64,000 nucleotides of DNA from Endothia cerciana. Taxonomy: Eukaryota > Ascomycota > Sordariomycetes > Diaporthales > Cryphonectriaceae. A program made the translations under genes and the position numbers. The notes beneath the pieces were generated by a model, which made no database searches, had not been told where the DNA came from, and saw only the letters and a list, made by a program, of their open reading frames with translations. The DNA is taken from NCBI GenBank assembly GCA_026119935.1, contig JALRMH010000003.1, positions 558,001 to 622,000 on the forward strand, in the 5' to 3' direction. Position 1 is the stretch's first letter. Each line of letters starts with the position of its first letter. This document shows positions 45,956 to 57,740 of the stretch, piece after piece.

Positions 45956-46993
45956 ATGGGATAGGAAAAGTATATCTCGGGAAGAAGTAGACACGACACG
46001 TCGCCGATCCGACTCCTTCCGCGAGATGATATGGCTGTTGTCCGGTAGATTGACAGGCGGATTCCTTTTCTTTCCTGGAGTTTAGGAAAAGGGCGGGTAC
46101 AGCAAGGGTCGGCTCATTGCGTGGAGTTCTACATGCCATGGTTTTCCAGCGCTCTTGCGCTTCTTACAGGATCTTGAACAGTGACAGGACGAAAATACGC
46201 ATTTGATTGACGTTAAAAAGGTTTTTTAAAAGTCTTTCTCGCTCCCGCACTGATATCGAAGCACTGGGGTCGCGTGCAAGTCCTTCCATGCAACCGTTGC
46301 CTTACTTTGAAACTACCCTCCTACGACACGGTCGTGGAACCCGCTATCGTGTGCGCGTTTGAGACATGCGCATACGCATTCGAGCGCAACCCAGTTCCCC
46401 AGCTCCGAATGCGACCTTATCACGCGATCGCGGTAGGCTGCACGAGAAGTCACCGCCTCGACGGACGAGCGCTGGGGCTCGATCATGTAGCTCATGATAA
46501 GGCTCACCGCAGATTCAGATGGCTTGGAACATCGACCTCCTAGTCGTCTGAGCTAGGCACATACTATCATAGTAATACCTGGTAGGGTTTCCCGTCGTCC
46601 TTATCAGCGTACTTATCGGGGAGCCAATGACTCCCTCGGACCCGGTATCGGACACAGACCTGCCTCCCGTAGCTATGACCCAAAAAAATAAATGTGGTCG
46701 TTACGTACGGTTTCTCGGGCAAGAGATATCAGAGTCTCCTGTTCTTAGCAGATCGAATCGTGCCTATTTGCCGTCAGTGAGTCAATTACACAGCAGGGGT
46801 TCCACTTTACCACAGAGCTCTCTTCGCGGCTAGTCTTCGACATCTTTTCTTCGTGCTTCCGCCCACTATCGAACGTCCTCTGCAGCGCAAACAGACAAAA
46901 CCCTCTTCCGCGGATTGTGAGGGTCGCATTGCACCCTTGGGAGGACATCCACTTGTTCCCACGCCCATCACCTACCCAGATACAGTCGCCAAG
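45956..46993. other. Intergenic with a 5S rRNA-like fragment
   Basis: No protein gene. A stretch at 46559-46625 resembles the 5' half of fungal 5S rRNA (separate entry). The asparagine synthetase promoter lies at the right end. Confidence 0.45.
46559..46625 (+). pseudogene. Putative 5S rRNA 5'-half relic
   Basis: The order ACATAC, CATAG, GGTAGGG, TTTCCCGTC, ATCAGC, GTACTTA, with similar spacing, follows the 5' half of ascomycete 5S rRNA as I remember it (ACATACGACCATAGGG, CTTCCCGTCC, CTCAGCCGTACTTA). The 3' half after about 46625 does not match. Dispersed 5S genes and their pseudogenes are common in Pezizomycotina. It is too divergent to be functional. Confidence 0.4.
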
Positions 46994-49243
46994 ATGTGTG
47001 GCATATTCGCATGCCACCGGTGAGTGCAGATCCCCAGTCGCAACTATCATGGAGGGGCATCTCGGTGCCCCACCATCCATTGATTCCTTTGTGGCGAAGC
47101 TGGTGAGGCTGACAAGCACTCTCCAGGCATCCGGATGTGCAAAAGTTCAAGCCGACTGCTCTAAAGCTCTCGAAAGCGTGCGTAATCCTGATCCTGAGAC
47201 GAGAACGTCCCAATTGACATTGAAACGGCAGAATCCGGCACAGAGGACCCGACTGGAGTAAGGACTGAGTCACCGGGGTCGTTGCCCCCTTCAATATGCT
47301 GATCACCCTCTTTCCTACAGGTGGAAGCTGTATTTGTTACAACACAAGTATGAACACTTACTGGGCTTTGCGAAGTGGACCCTCGCCAGACTTGCTGACA
47401 TTGTGCGACAGTCCTGTGCCACGAACGGTTGAGCATCGTGGGTGTTGGTGAGTCGCTTCGAGACACGCGGATTTTTACGCATTCTGACGATCGAGCAGAC
47501 AGCGGCGCCCAGCCCCTGACCAACGAGGATGGCAGCATCATACTCGCCGTCAACGGCGAGATCTACAACCACAGATTGATCCGAAAGAGCCTCGAGACAC
47601 CATACCACTTCAAGACTCACTCCGACTGCGAGGTCGTCATCCCACTAGTACGTCGTCCCCTCATCGGATCGGGAGACACCAATCAGTTGACAATATGTAG
47701 TACATGGAATACGGTCTCGACGCACCCAAGTACCTCGACGGCATGTTCTCCTTCGTCCTCTACGACAAGAAGCAGGACCGCACCATAGCCGCGCGCGACC
47801 CGATCGGTATCACCACGCTGTACCAGGGCTGGTCCTCCAAGGAGCCTGGCACCGTCTACTTCGGCTCCGAGCTGAAGTGCCTGCACCCCGTGTGCGATAA
47901 GATCGAGGCCTTCCCTCCGGGCCACGTTTATGATAGCAAGACCGGCGAGAGGACACGGTACTTCGACCCAAAATGGTGGGACGGCTCAAAGGTGCCCCAG
48001 AAGCCCGTCGACCTCAAGCTCCTGCGCGAGACGCTCGAGAAGTCGGTCCGGAAGCGATTGATGGCCGAGGTCCCGTACGGCGTGCTGCTGTCTGGAGGCC
48101 TCGACTCGAGTCTGGTTGCCTCCATCGCGCAGCGCGAGACGCTGCGCCTGAAGCAGGCTGCTCTGGCTGCTAACGGCACCGAGGAGCAGCAGCAGACGGG
48201 CGACGAGGACAGGGGCGAGGGACTGGTTGGTATTGACGATGAGAACCATTTGTCTACCGTCACGTACCTGCCCCAGCTCAACTCCTTCTCCATTGGTCTT
48301 CCGGGCTCGCCTGACAACGAGGCGGCGCTGAAGGTCGCCAAGTTCTTGGGCACGAAGCACCACGTTATGACTTTCACTATCGAGGACGGTCTGAACGCGC
48401 TGTCGGATGTCATCTACCACCTGGAGACTTACGATGTGACGACTATCCGGGCGTCGACGCCAATGTATCTGCTGTCGCGTAAGATCAAGGCCATGGGCAT
48501 CAAGATGGTGCTGAGCGGTGAGGGAAGTGACGAGATCTTTGGCGGATATCTGTACTTCGGTCATGCGCCTGACAAGGAGTCCTTCCACGAGGAGTGCGTT
48601 CGTCGGGTGAAGAACCTGCATCTGGCAGACTGTCTCCGCGCCAACAAGTCCACCTCGGCATGGGGCCTTGAGGCGCGTGTGCCTTTCCTAGACAAGGAGG
48701 TATGTGATGTGATGGCGCCCACCCTCTATTGTACGGTACTGACACACTTGTAGTTCCTCGAGACATCCATGGCTATCGACCCGGCCGACAAGATGATCAC
48801 CGAGGGCCGGATCGAGAAGTATATCCTGCGCAAGGCCTTCGACACGGCCGACGAGCCGGGCAACGAGCCTTACCTCCCTGACGAGATCCTCTGGCGCCAG
48901 AAGGAGCAGTTCTCGGACGGTGTCGGGTATGGCTGGATCGATGCGCTCAAGGACAATGCGGAGCTGCACGTCACGGACGAGATGATGAAGAACCCAAAGC
49001 CGGAGTGGGGCGACGACATTCCCGATACTAAGGAGGCGTATTGGTATAGGTGTATGTTTGATGAGCACTTCCCGCCCACCTGCGCGGAGACGGTCATGCG
49101 CTGGGTGCCCAAGTGGGTGAAGCAGAGCGATCCTAGTGGGCGGTGAGTTGATCCCTGACATCTGATTGCCCTGATGTCTTGATGCTGATCCTTGTTCCAG
49201 TGCGATTGCTTCTCACAACGCCAAGTACGAAAGCGTTGAGTAA
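46994..49243 (+). CDS. asn: Asparagine synthetase (glutamine-hydrolysing)
   Basis: Nine exons: 46994-47019, 47127-47177, 47232-47257, 47321-47347, 47412-47447, 47499-47647, 47701-48699, 48754-49142 and 49201-49243. All phases agree and give 581 residues. Cys2 of MCGIFACHR is the glutaminase nucleophile. RHRGPDWSG, LCHERLSIVG and LAVNGEIYNH follow in the N-terminal domain. The synthetase domain has the ATP pyrophosphatase loop LLSGGLDSS at about 234-242, VLSGEGSDEIFGGYLYF, and the C-terminal EARVPFLDKEFLETSM. The enzyme makes asparagine from aspartate, glutamine and ATP in the cytosol. Five consecutive exons of 26-51 nt encode most of the amidotransferase active site, which automated gene finders often miss. 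Confidence 0.95.
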
Positions 49244-49983
49244 TCTGCGCAGGTTGTGGGATAGAGGGCGAACCTGGCTAGGCTGTGGGTAAGGAGGCAA
49301 GGCCATGGCGTCTATCGCCTTGCCGAAGAATCATTGTATGACAAGATAAAAAATAAGTTAGGTGAAGGGTATGATAGATCAATAGAGCAGATGATACCAA
49401 TAACTGGTCCTGAACCCGGCTGCTGTTCTCGTGGTGGCCTCCATGGTGTGGCTTTTTCTTCTTCTTACGAGATGGAGTACACTCACCGAGTGCCCCGCGG
49501 GCTTAATACCAGCAAGGACTCGTAAGATTCTTCGGGTTCTTCGTACGGGACGTGTAAGGGACGGAAGAGGGAGCATCAGCATGGAAGATGGCGTCTTCCA
49601 ATAGGAGCCACGCATGAAACCATACAAAGCCTATGCGCGCACACGTGGGTGTCTGTTCCATGCGAGAGGAACCCCTGTCTGCCTTCTCACGTTAGTCAAG
49701 ACTCGGTCCCCATTCTTTCGGCTCGGGGCAGCCAGCCAATTATGATAGGCCTGTGAGCGTCCAGCAGGGCCGCCGCGCCGTGTTGCGGAATCAAATTTCT
49801 CGTCGCATTGTTTGCGAGCGGCCCCAAAGCTCCATCTAGCTCAATACCTTCCCACCTGCAATTGACGCGAGAGGTTCCCTGCTTCTCTGACACTCCAGCA
49901 CGCCCAAACTTTCACTCCATCTGACGCCCCAGCTCAAAGCACCTAATCCCCCCTCTACGATACGATCGAGACCACCAGTCAAG
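49244..49983. other. Intergenic between asparagine synthetase and porin
   Basis: 740 bases with no ORF of note; the porin promoter and leader are at the right, with an ACCACCAGTCAAG context at the ATG. Confidence 0.45.
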
Positions 49984-51394
49984 ATGTCTATCCCAGCTTT
50001 CTCTGACATTGCCAAGTCGGCCAACGACGTAAGTAATGCCTGGTCCCGCCCAGCCCTCTTCAGGGCCCCCGGAGCGGAGCTCGTCATCGGCATGTGCTGT
50101 GGTGGCCAGCTAACTAACACACTTCTTCTTCCTATCTAGTTGCTGAACAAGGACTTCTACCACCTCTCGGCCGGTACCATCGAGGTCAAGAGCAACACTC
50201 CCAACAACGTCGCCTTCAAGGTCACCGGCAAGAGCAGCCACGAGAAGAACACTTCTGGCGCGGTACGATTAGACCTCGGTTCTGTTACCCTCGCCAGGTC
50301 GCTGCGACAGAACACGCTGCAGTGGCGAGTGCGAAAATGTAATATTCATCCCGCGGCTGACTTGGGTTCTTGGTGGTCACACAGGTCGAGGGAAAGTACA
50401 CGGACAAGATCAATGGTAATACCAACCATACCACCACACCAGCCAAGCGTGGCAGCACCCCGCCCCGGGTGCGCAGCGTGCCGCCCACGGCGTACCTCCT
50501 CGAGCTGGACGGGACCGCGTTTCGCTAGTATCGGAACCGGGTCCAGTTTGGCATCCTGGCTACCCCGGACGGATGGACACAGTTGCTGATCAAGACGCGC
50601 TTCCCCTTGCTAGGCCTTACCGTCACCCAGTCGTGGAACACCCTGAACGCCCTCGAGACCAAGATCGAGGCCGCCGACAACGTCACCAAGGGCCTCAAGC
50701 TTGAGGGCGCCTTCTCCTTCCTGCCCGAGTCCCAGAAGAAGGGCGCCAAGTTCAACCTGTACTTCAAGCAGCCCAAGTTCCACTTCCGCACCTTCACCGA
50801 CCTCCTCAAGGGCCCCACCGCCAACGTCGACGCCGTTATCGGCCACGAGGGCTTCCTGGCCGGTGCCGCCGCCGGCTATGACGTCCAGAAGGCTGGCATC
50901 ACCACCTTCGCTGCCGCTGTCGGCTTCCAGCAGCCCACCTGGACTGCTGCCGTCACCGCCACCGACAAGTGCAGCGTCTTCGCCGCCTCGTACTACCACA
51001 AGGTGAACCCCATGGTTGAGGCCGGTGCCAAGGCCTCTTGGGACTCCAAGTCCCCCGCCAACACTGTCGGTCTGGAGGTTGCCACCAAGTACCGCATCGA
51101 CCCCGTCTCTTTCGCCAAGGTTCGTCGCGTTCGTGGGAAGGATCGTGACCAGGGCTAGATATTGACTCCTTTCACAGGGCAAGATCAACGACCGCGGTAT
51201 GGCTGCTGTCTCCTACAACGTCCTCCTCCGCTCCGGCGTCACCCTCGGCGTCGGTGCCTCTTTTGATACCCAGAAGCTGGACCAGGCCACCCACAAGGTA
51301 CATCCTCCACCCTCTTGGCTCCTGGTCTCCTCGTGCCGGACAGGAACTAACCATCTCGGGACAGGTCGGCGCCAGCCTCACTTTCGAGGGCTAA
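49984..51394 (+). CDS. por1: Mitochondrial outer-membrane porin (VDAC)
   Basis: Six exons, 49984-50028, 50140-50262, 50386-50416, 50614-51119, 51178-51297 and 51365-51394, give 284 residues, matching Neurospora porin at 283. The start MSIPAFSDIAKSANDLLNKD is the N-terminal helix inside the pore. Alternating strands with VKSNTPNNVAFKVTG and GLTVTQSWNTLNALE follow, and the C-terminal strands include GVTLGVGASFDTQ and VGASLTFEG. No cleavable presequence is needed. VDAC carries metabolites and ATP/ADP across the outer membrane. Exon 3 is 31 nt and the last exon only 30 nt, encoding the final nine residues. Confidence 0.96.
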
Positions 51395-51797
51395 ACGGTC
51401 ACCTAATAGGCGGCCGATGGTCACTCCACTCCTCTGGTCTGGATTTTCTTCCACTGGAGCGCTTGGATGGATCGCAACGTCCCCGCGTTGAAACCACAAG
51501 CCCTGTACCAACTCGATTTCGCAGCTTAGAAAGGTCAGTATCTCGGTGGGACACAACAGGAACGGGAGGTAGATTAGACGAGAGCGCGCATCGAAGGTCA
51601 ATTGGAGCATTTACAGGACCTTTGGCCCCAGCATAATTATATAAGGTATTTCGTGTTGAATTCGGGCTGTTTACTTCATGACGATCTACATATATGTGAG
51701 CGCTATTGCGCTCCTATGTAGGATGATTAGGCCCGCAGACCTCACATCGGAGACTAGAGACAACTTTCTCCCTGTCTCAGGGCGTGATGACCTATCC
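51395..51797. other. Convergent 3' spacer, porin and DnaJ genes
   Basis: 403 bases between the two stop codons. No gene; a TATATATG element near 51690 is not obviously functional. Confidence 0.4.
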
Positions 51798-52854
51798 TCA
51801 AGCCGTGCCAGCCGTCTTCTTCTTCTTCGTCTTCTCCTTGCCTCCGGTGTTCCACCCCTTCACCACCAAGTATGGCAACCCTATTGCGACCCCCAGCACC
51901 GCGAGAATGGCAAAGAAACTACCAAGCTCGCTATAGTCAGCATAGCCGGTGAAGCCAAAATCCCTCGCGGCCCTCCTCGCCCTAATCTCATCAACCCTCG
52001 CCTGCGTGCGAGTATGCGCCTCCTTTGCCGCCCTGTCAAAGTGCGGCATGTCGCCGGCGCCCGCGCTGCCCTTTCCAAACGGGCTCTGGCCGGGCCCCAT
52101 CCCCCCGGCGCCGTAGCCCGTGTATCCGCCGCTGGTGGCCCCGGGATCTTTCTCCGTGTTCTCGGAGGCCGTCCCGCCGGCGCTGGTGGACCCCTCGTGC
52201 GCCCTGCTCCTCTTGGCGCCGTGGGTGCCCCAGCCCCCCGACCGGTAGAAGCTCGGTGGGGGGCCGCGGAAGGTGCCCCGGCGCCGGGAGAGGCCGGACG
52301 CCGGGCGGGCGCCTGCGGGGCCGGTGGTGGAGGAGTAGCTACCGCGCGGGGGAGGGTGGTTGTGATGGTGGTGGTGGTGGTGGTGGGGTGAGGAGGAGCC
52401 CCGGGCGTGCAGGCGGAGGACGTCGCGGTCGTACCTGGCGCGCTTCTCCGGGGAGGAGAGGACACCATGGGCCTCGCTGATCCGCATGAAGCGCCGGCTG
52501 GCGTTGGGGTCGGAGCGGTTGTGATCCGGGTGGTGTTTCTTGGAGAGGGCGTAGAAGGACCTTCGCGAGGGGGGGGGGGGAGGGGCTCGAAGGTCAGCGC
52601 TGTGGCTCCCGTGATGGGGCAACGAAGGGGAAGAAGGTAAAAAAAAAAAAAAAAGGGGGTCCGTACTTCTTTATCTCCTGCGGCGAGGCATTGGTCTGCA
52701 GGTTTAGGGTCTCATAGTGATTCTTGCTATCGATGTCATCGCGGCGGGGAGGGGACGCGTGGAAGAGCCTCCTCCGGTCCGGGGCGGAGACGTGACCGGA
52801 GGCAGGGAACTGGAAGGGCAGCGCTGCACGGAACGGGGCGATGCGGGCTGGCAT
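51798..52854 (-). CDS. DnaJ (Hsp40) protein, probably mitochondrial with membrane anchor
   Basis: Exons 52667-52854 and 51798-52560 give 316 residues. Residues 1-40 are basic and hydrophobic with no acids until about 25 (ARIAPFRAALPFQF), a mitochondrial presequence type. The J domain runs from NHYETLNLQTNASPQEIKK through SFYALSKKHHPDHNRSD to SPEKRARYDRD, with the catalytic HPD intact. The splice falls in helix II and the intron holds A15 and G-run tracts. After the J domain there is a run of eight histidines, a G/S/R-rich disordered region and a C-terminal hydrophobic helix (FFAILAVLGVAIGLPYLVV) with a lysine-rich tail. It has no cysteine-rich or C-terminal peptide-binding domain. The exact partner Hsp70 is unknown. 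It is divergent from MetAP2. Confidence 0.88.
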
Positions 52855-53261
52855 TCCTCATCCCGACCTCCTGGCTTGCTTGAGCCTGACGATTGGAGGT
52901 ACCGAAATCTTGTGGAAGCCCGGACCGCAGGGCAGTATCTCTCTGAAAAAAGGGTCCAGGTGGATGTTGCTGAGGGACAAGATGCCATGGTATCTCTGTT
53001 GAAGACGACATCGGCCTGCCCGTGACATCATTGAGCAGGTACTATGTAGTAGGTGGTGGCTGTGCTCTCTCATCCCATTCCCACTAGCCACAGCGCTGAG
53101 GGACCCCGCGGCGCAGTTCCGACCCCAAGGCTGCCTAAGGTGGGGTCCGTTGTGGGTTTTCAACATCGACCTCCCAGGGTTGACAAGTTTCTGCCTAGCA
53201 GGCCTCCCTGCTCCTCTTTTGTTTTGGTTTCTTCTCTCCGTCAAGGAGAGCCAGGATCAAG
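52855..53261. promoter_or_regulatory. Divergent promoter of the DnaJ gene and MetAP2
   Basis: The two ATGs are 407 bases apart head to head. An ACTATGTAGTAGG element lies near 53041. No ORF is supported. Confidence 0.5.
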
Positions 53262-54796
53262 ATGGCGGCAAAGGCCCCCACAGAAGAGCTCGAGAAGCTC
53301 ACAGGTAAGCCCCACCGGTCACGAAACACATGCGAGTCGAGAGGACGGAGTCTGACGTGAGGACAGTGCAGGACGCTGTCGCCAACGGCAAGACGACAGC
53401 CAAAGCCGCAGCGGGCGGCGGCGGCGGCGGCGACGGTGCCGGTGACGCAGACAGCGACGGCTCCGATGACGAGCCGGACGAAGGTACGGCCCCGGTAGAT
53501 GGCGCGGCCAAGAAGAAGAAGAAGAAGAACAAGAAGAAGAAGAAGAAGAAGAAGGCGGCCTCTACGCAGTCCGACCCCCCGCGGGTGCTCATGTCGCAGC
53601 TGTTCCCCAACAACACGTACCCGGCCGGCGAGGAGGTCGAGTACGCGGGCGACGAGAACCGCTTCCGCACGACGAGCGAGGAGAAGCGCCACCTGGACCG
53701 CCTGAACGACGACTTCCTGAGCGACTACCGCCAGGCCGCCGAGACGCACCGGCAGGTGCGGCAGTGGGCGCAGAAGTGGATCCAGCCGGGCATGGGCCTC
53801 ACCGAGATCGCCAACGGCATCGAGGACAGCGTGCGCGCGCTGGTGGGGCACCCCGGGCTGGACGAGGGCGACGCCATCGTCGCCGGCATGGGGTTCCCCC
53901 TGGGCCTGAACCTGAACGACATCGCGGCGCACTACTCGCCGAACGCGGGCAACAAGCAGGTGTTCGGCCAGGACGACGTCATCAAGATCGACATCGGCGT
54001 GCACGTCGGCGGGCGGATCGTCGACAGCGCGTTCACGATGGCGTTCGAGCCCAAGTACGACCCGCTGCTGGAGGCGGTCAAGGCCGCGACTAACACCGGG
54101 GTCAGGGAGGCGGGCATCGACGCGCGCCTGGGCGAGATCGGCGGGGCCATCCAGGAGACGATGGAGAGCTACGAGATCGAGCTCAACGGCACGACGTACC
54201 CCGTCAAGGCGATCCGCAACCTGTGCGGGCACACGATCCACCCCTACAGCATCCACGGCGACAAGAGCGTGCCGATCGTGAAGAGCAATGACCAGACCAA
54301 GATGGAGGAGGGCGACGTCTTTGCCATAGAGACCTTTGGTAGTACCGGAAACGGCTACGTGAGGGACCAGGGCGAGGTGTCGCATTACGCGCTGATGTCG
54401 GACCCGCCCAAGGTGGACCTGAGGCTGTCGTCGGCCAAGTCGCTCCTGAGCACGATCAAGAAGAACTTTGGCACGCTGCCGTGGTGCCGGAGGTACCTGG
54501 ACCGCATCGGCTGCGAGAAGTATCTGCTGGGAGTAAGTCGCCCGTCCGTCTAGCCCCCTCCGCCTTCCGAGGAACGAGACTGACCCGGGCAAAAGCTAAA
54601 TAATCTCGTCAACAACGGCATCGTCCAGGACTATCCACCTCTCGTGGACAAGAAGGGCTCCTACACAGCCCAGTACGAGCATGTGAGCCGCGAAGATCTC
54701 CTCCCTCATCAAGCGTCATTCATACTGACGGACGTCCAGACCATTCTGCTCAGGCCGACTTGCAAGGAGGTCATCAGCAGGGGAGATGACTACTGA
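53262..54796 (+). CDS. map2: Methionine aminopeptidase 2
   Basis: Four exons, 53262-53304, 53367-54532, 54596-54682 and 54740-54796, give 450 residues. The N-terminus has a poly-lysine block encoded by repeated AAG (about 53506-53557), typical of MetAP2 and used for ribosome association. The pita-bread catalytic domain has DVIKIDIGVHVGG, RIVDSAFTM, NLCGHTIHPYSIHG with the metal-binding His, and AIETFGSTGNGYV with the Glu. The C-terminal exons give VNNGIVQDYPPLVDKKGSY and TILLRPTCKEVISRGDDY. The enzyme removes initiator Met cotranslationally. It is the family's normal length for filamentous fungi. Confidence 0.97.
53506..53557 (+). repeat. In-frame (AAG)n coding repeat
   Basis: About 16 near-consecutive AAG codons, broken by one AAC, encode the lysine tract of MetAP2. 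As a trinucleotide array it can change length without frameshift. Confidence 0.9.
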
Positions 54797-55974
54797 TTGC
54801 ATGAATTGGCCCGGGGTTTCGAGGGCCCTATGCGGGTTACACCAGGTCTAAATGATGATATCTACGATCAATACAGTTGTGCTTTACCCCGCGGCCTGGG
54901 ATCCGTGCCTCCGGATGTAGTGTCTGCCTGCCATGTATGTTCCGATGCTCTTCCATGCGACCCTCACATCCTCATCCATCAGGTCCGTTTCCGAATTAGC
55001 CCATGGTAGGTTATTTCGTAATGCCTGTCCAGCTACATGGCCATGGCAGACACAGCAACGCATAACCTGACCCAGCAGCGAGGAGGCAAGGGGCTACATG
55101 CGGTTTCGTGAACAAGACACAGCAGGTTCCCTGGCAGACTGACGACCGTGACACTCGGGGACGTCAACGTGACGCGCATGGTTGCCGCTCCGGCCCAGCG
55201 GCGAAGGAAGTATGACAGCAGTGCAGCCGCGGCAGATGGCGGAACTGGGACCGGCGGCCAATGCTGCCTGGTGCTCGCGTCTCCGCATTTCAGACGAGCA
55301 TCCCCGGCCGGCCGATCGCGCTCACCTGTGGGGCTTCCGGGTGGGGGGAAAAGAGTGAAGTCTTCTTTACCATGTGCATTAACAGATCCAGACGGGCCCA
55401 GCGGGAAGACCTGTTAAGGGACGGGGCCCATCAAAGACCCGTCCCACCGGCCTGCCCGCCCCCTCGGCCCTGATTCTTCCATTCACTGCTCTTCTGATTG
55501 GCTGGGTGGACAGCCACTGAGATCTTTCCCAGGCTGGCGTTTCCGATAAGATTTCGTCGCCCGTGGGCCTCTGTAAAAAAACTGGAAACGCCATCAAATA
55601 CCGCGCATCTTTTTTTGTCTGCCCCCCCCCCCCCTTCCCTCTCACACAATCTATCTATCCACCCACCAGACAGTCAAAAAACGAGGCCCATATTGCGCCG
55701 ACGACCTTCTTTAATTCACCGGGTTCACTCTTTTGATAGACCTGGCCCTCACTTACTCATCTCGTCAGCACCGACGCCCGAGAGACCGATAAATAAATAA
55801 AAAAGGACGTCCAGATTCTCCTAGGCGGGATTGCCGGCGATAAGCCCCGACGCGATCTGGCTGCGGGCGAAAGCTCACCAAACCGCACAACCTCCTTCGG
55901 TCGCGGATTCGACTCCCCATCCACACGGCATCCATCCCATCCCCTCCCACACAAGTCAAAGACACGCAGCAGCC
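54797..55974. other. Intergenic, 1.2 kb, promoter of the Ups2-like gene
   Basis: Contains a C13 run at about 55622-55634 and long pyrimidine-rich leader sequence up to the ATG. No gene recognised. Confidence 0.45.
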
Positions 55975-56559
55975 ATGAAGGTCTTCAGCAGCTCCCACAC
56001 CTTCAACTACTCCTGGGAGGAGGTCTCCACCGCCAACTGGCGCAAGTACTGCCCCTGGAACGACAAGTCCACCCACGTCGTCTCCGTCGACACCCTCGCC
56101 CGCCACGTCGACCCGTCCACCGGCATCCTGCGCACCGAGCGGCTCATCACCTGCAAGCAGTCCGCACCCGAGTGGGTCAAGGCCCTGATCGGCGCCGGCG
56201 ACGAGTCCCACGTCTTCGAGACCTCCTACGTCGACCCCTCTAGCCGGACCGTCACCATGGTCTCCTGGAACCTGACCTGGAGCAACGTCATCAACTGCCA
56301 GGAGACCGTCGTCTACAGGCCGCTCAACGGCGGCACCCAGACCGCCTTCGAGCAGGAGGCGAGGATCACCGCCCTGTGCGGCGGCTGGCAGAGGATAAAG
56401 AACAAGATCGAGGACTTCTCCGTGTGCCGGTTCAAGGACAACGCCATCAAGGGCAAGGAGGGCTTCGAGGCCGTGCTGGCCATGAGCAGGAGGGTGTTTG
56501 CCGAGGAGAGGGAGCGCGAGCGGCTGGGCGGTGCGGGCGCGCCCGCTGTCGCTGCCTAG
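55975..56559 (+). CDS. PRELI/MSF1 domain protein, Ups2-like
   Basis: A single exon of 194 residues that is entirely PRELI/MSF1: MKVFSSSHTFNYSWEEV, ANWRKYCPWNDKSTHVVSVD, RTERLITCKQSAPEW, SHVFETSYVDP, MVSWNLTWSNV and IEDFSVCRFKDNAIKGKEGF. The start, length and ERLIT motif fit the Ups2/SLMO branch better than Ups1. Ups2 works with Mdm35 in the mitochondrial intermembrane space to carry phosphatidylserine to the inner membrane for phosphatidylethanolamine synthesis. The C-terminal tail is charged and short. Strong GC3 codon bias suggests high expression. Confidence 0.93.
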   Translation: MKVFSSSHTFNYSWEEVSTANWRKYCPWNDKSTHVVSVDTLARHVDPSTGILRTERLITCKQSAPEWVKALIGAGDESHVFETSYVDPSSRTVTMVSWNLTWSNVINCQETVVYRPLNGGTQTAFEQEARITALCGGWQRIKNKIEDFSVCRFKDNAIKGKEGFEAVLAMSRRVFAEERERERLGGAGAPAVAA

Positions 56560-57143
56560 ACTGCGGTGGCAGTCACCTGCGTCCTCCTACCTGCCATCGT
56601 CGCCACCGCATCCGCATTTCGGCGGCACAGGTGGCGCTCTGGCCCTGCGGCCATGGCAGGCCGCCCGGCAGCTCAATCACCAGCAGCAGCAGCAGCATCA
56701 TCGAAATGATGCTACGACACGCATACGACTCCCTTCTTGAGATACACCACACAGCATAGCGTTGACTTTCGACGAGACCGAAAATTGGGGCGGGGAACTT
56801 AGAGAGCGTCTCTTTTGGCACAAAAAAAAAGGGGGGGGAGCTACGGCTGTATTAGACATGCGGCGTTTCGGAACATAGTGCGTTGGAAGGGGATTAGCTG
56901 ATTTACACTACACGATCGCCTCATGGGCTTTGATCGGTCCTCCGGACATGCATAGAGGATAGAATTTACATCCTAATCGGGTAAACACACTCTGCTCGAG
57001 TTGTCTCAAATAACATACCACCTTCTCTGTTACGTGCATCACGGCTAGATGATGATATACTGCCAAGTATATGAGTGTCTCGGCGGTTGGTTTTTTTGGT
57101 TTATTTTAAGGTGGAGGGGGCGGTTTTGACAGTATGTTGGACT
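56560..57143. other. Convergent spacer
   Basis: 584 bases with an A9G8 run near 56822-56838 and a CAG-repeat patch (56682-56700). No gene. Confidence 0.45.
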
Positions 57144-57469
57144 TCACACCGAGCCACGACTTGATCTCTCCTTACACTTCACCTTGTACCTTCCCAGCAG
57201 CTCCCTCACGTCCTTATCCAGCCCCTCCGCCCCCTCGAGCACCCTACCGATAAATGCAACAGCCTCGTCATACCTCCTGTAGAAATACAGCTCCTCCACG
57301 GCGTGCAGTATCTCTTGCCCCTCGTGCTTGGGGGCCCTGCGCTGGCCCGACGAGACCTTGACACCCTTCCATATCTACGTGTCTACGTCAGCAGCAGTTC
57401 CGGCGGGTGCGCAATGCATACCACATGGAAAGATCATTTTGTTGAACGGGGCGGCCGGGGGTTGCGCAA

Positions 57470-57513
<44 letters not shown>

Positions 57514-57740
57514 GACAGACACGCACACAGAGAGAGAAGGGGGGGGGGGGTGGGTGGGCGCACCTCGCCGTTCTCGACCTTGGCCCGGTACGAGTCCTTC
57601 ACAGCCTGGAATTCCTCCTCCGTCTGGCCCGTGCGGTCCCTCGGCGCGCCGTCCGCCCCCGACCCGGCCTGGCGAGACTCGTCCTCGGAATCGGTGAGCG
57701 CGATGGCGAAGAGGCCGGAGCCCATGTCCCCGTCGGCCAT
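57144..57740 (-). CDS. Small TPR-like protein of unknown function
   Basis: Exons 57564-57740 and 57144-57374 give 135 residues. The first exon is acidic and disordered (ALTDSEDESRQAGSG) ending with EEEFQAVKDSYRAKVENGE. The second gives an A/B helix pair, HEGQEILHAVEELYFYRRYD then EAVAFIGRVLEGAEGLDKD, which fits a single tetratricopeptide-type hairpin. The 189-bp intron is larger than its neighbours because it contains an AC microsatellite and a G-run next to the donor. I cannot assign a function. It is divergent from the P-loop kinase gene, 464 bases away. Confidence 0.75.
57471..57509. repeat. (AC)n microsatellite in an intron
   Basis: About 19 AC units, followed by (ACAG)n, inside the intron of the small TPR-like gene. 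Confidence 0.95.

Noticed and set aside
50610..51188. 192-codon antisense ORF in the porin gene
   Set aside because: Glycine/leucine-rich shadow of the strongly biased porin exon.
53195..54592. 465-codon ORF antisense to MetAP2
   Set aside because: Its poly-leucine and arginine-rich make-up is the mirror of the lysine-coding AAG tract and GC3-biased codons of MetAP2.
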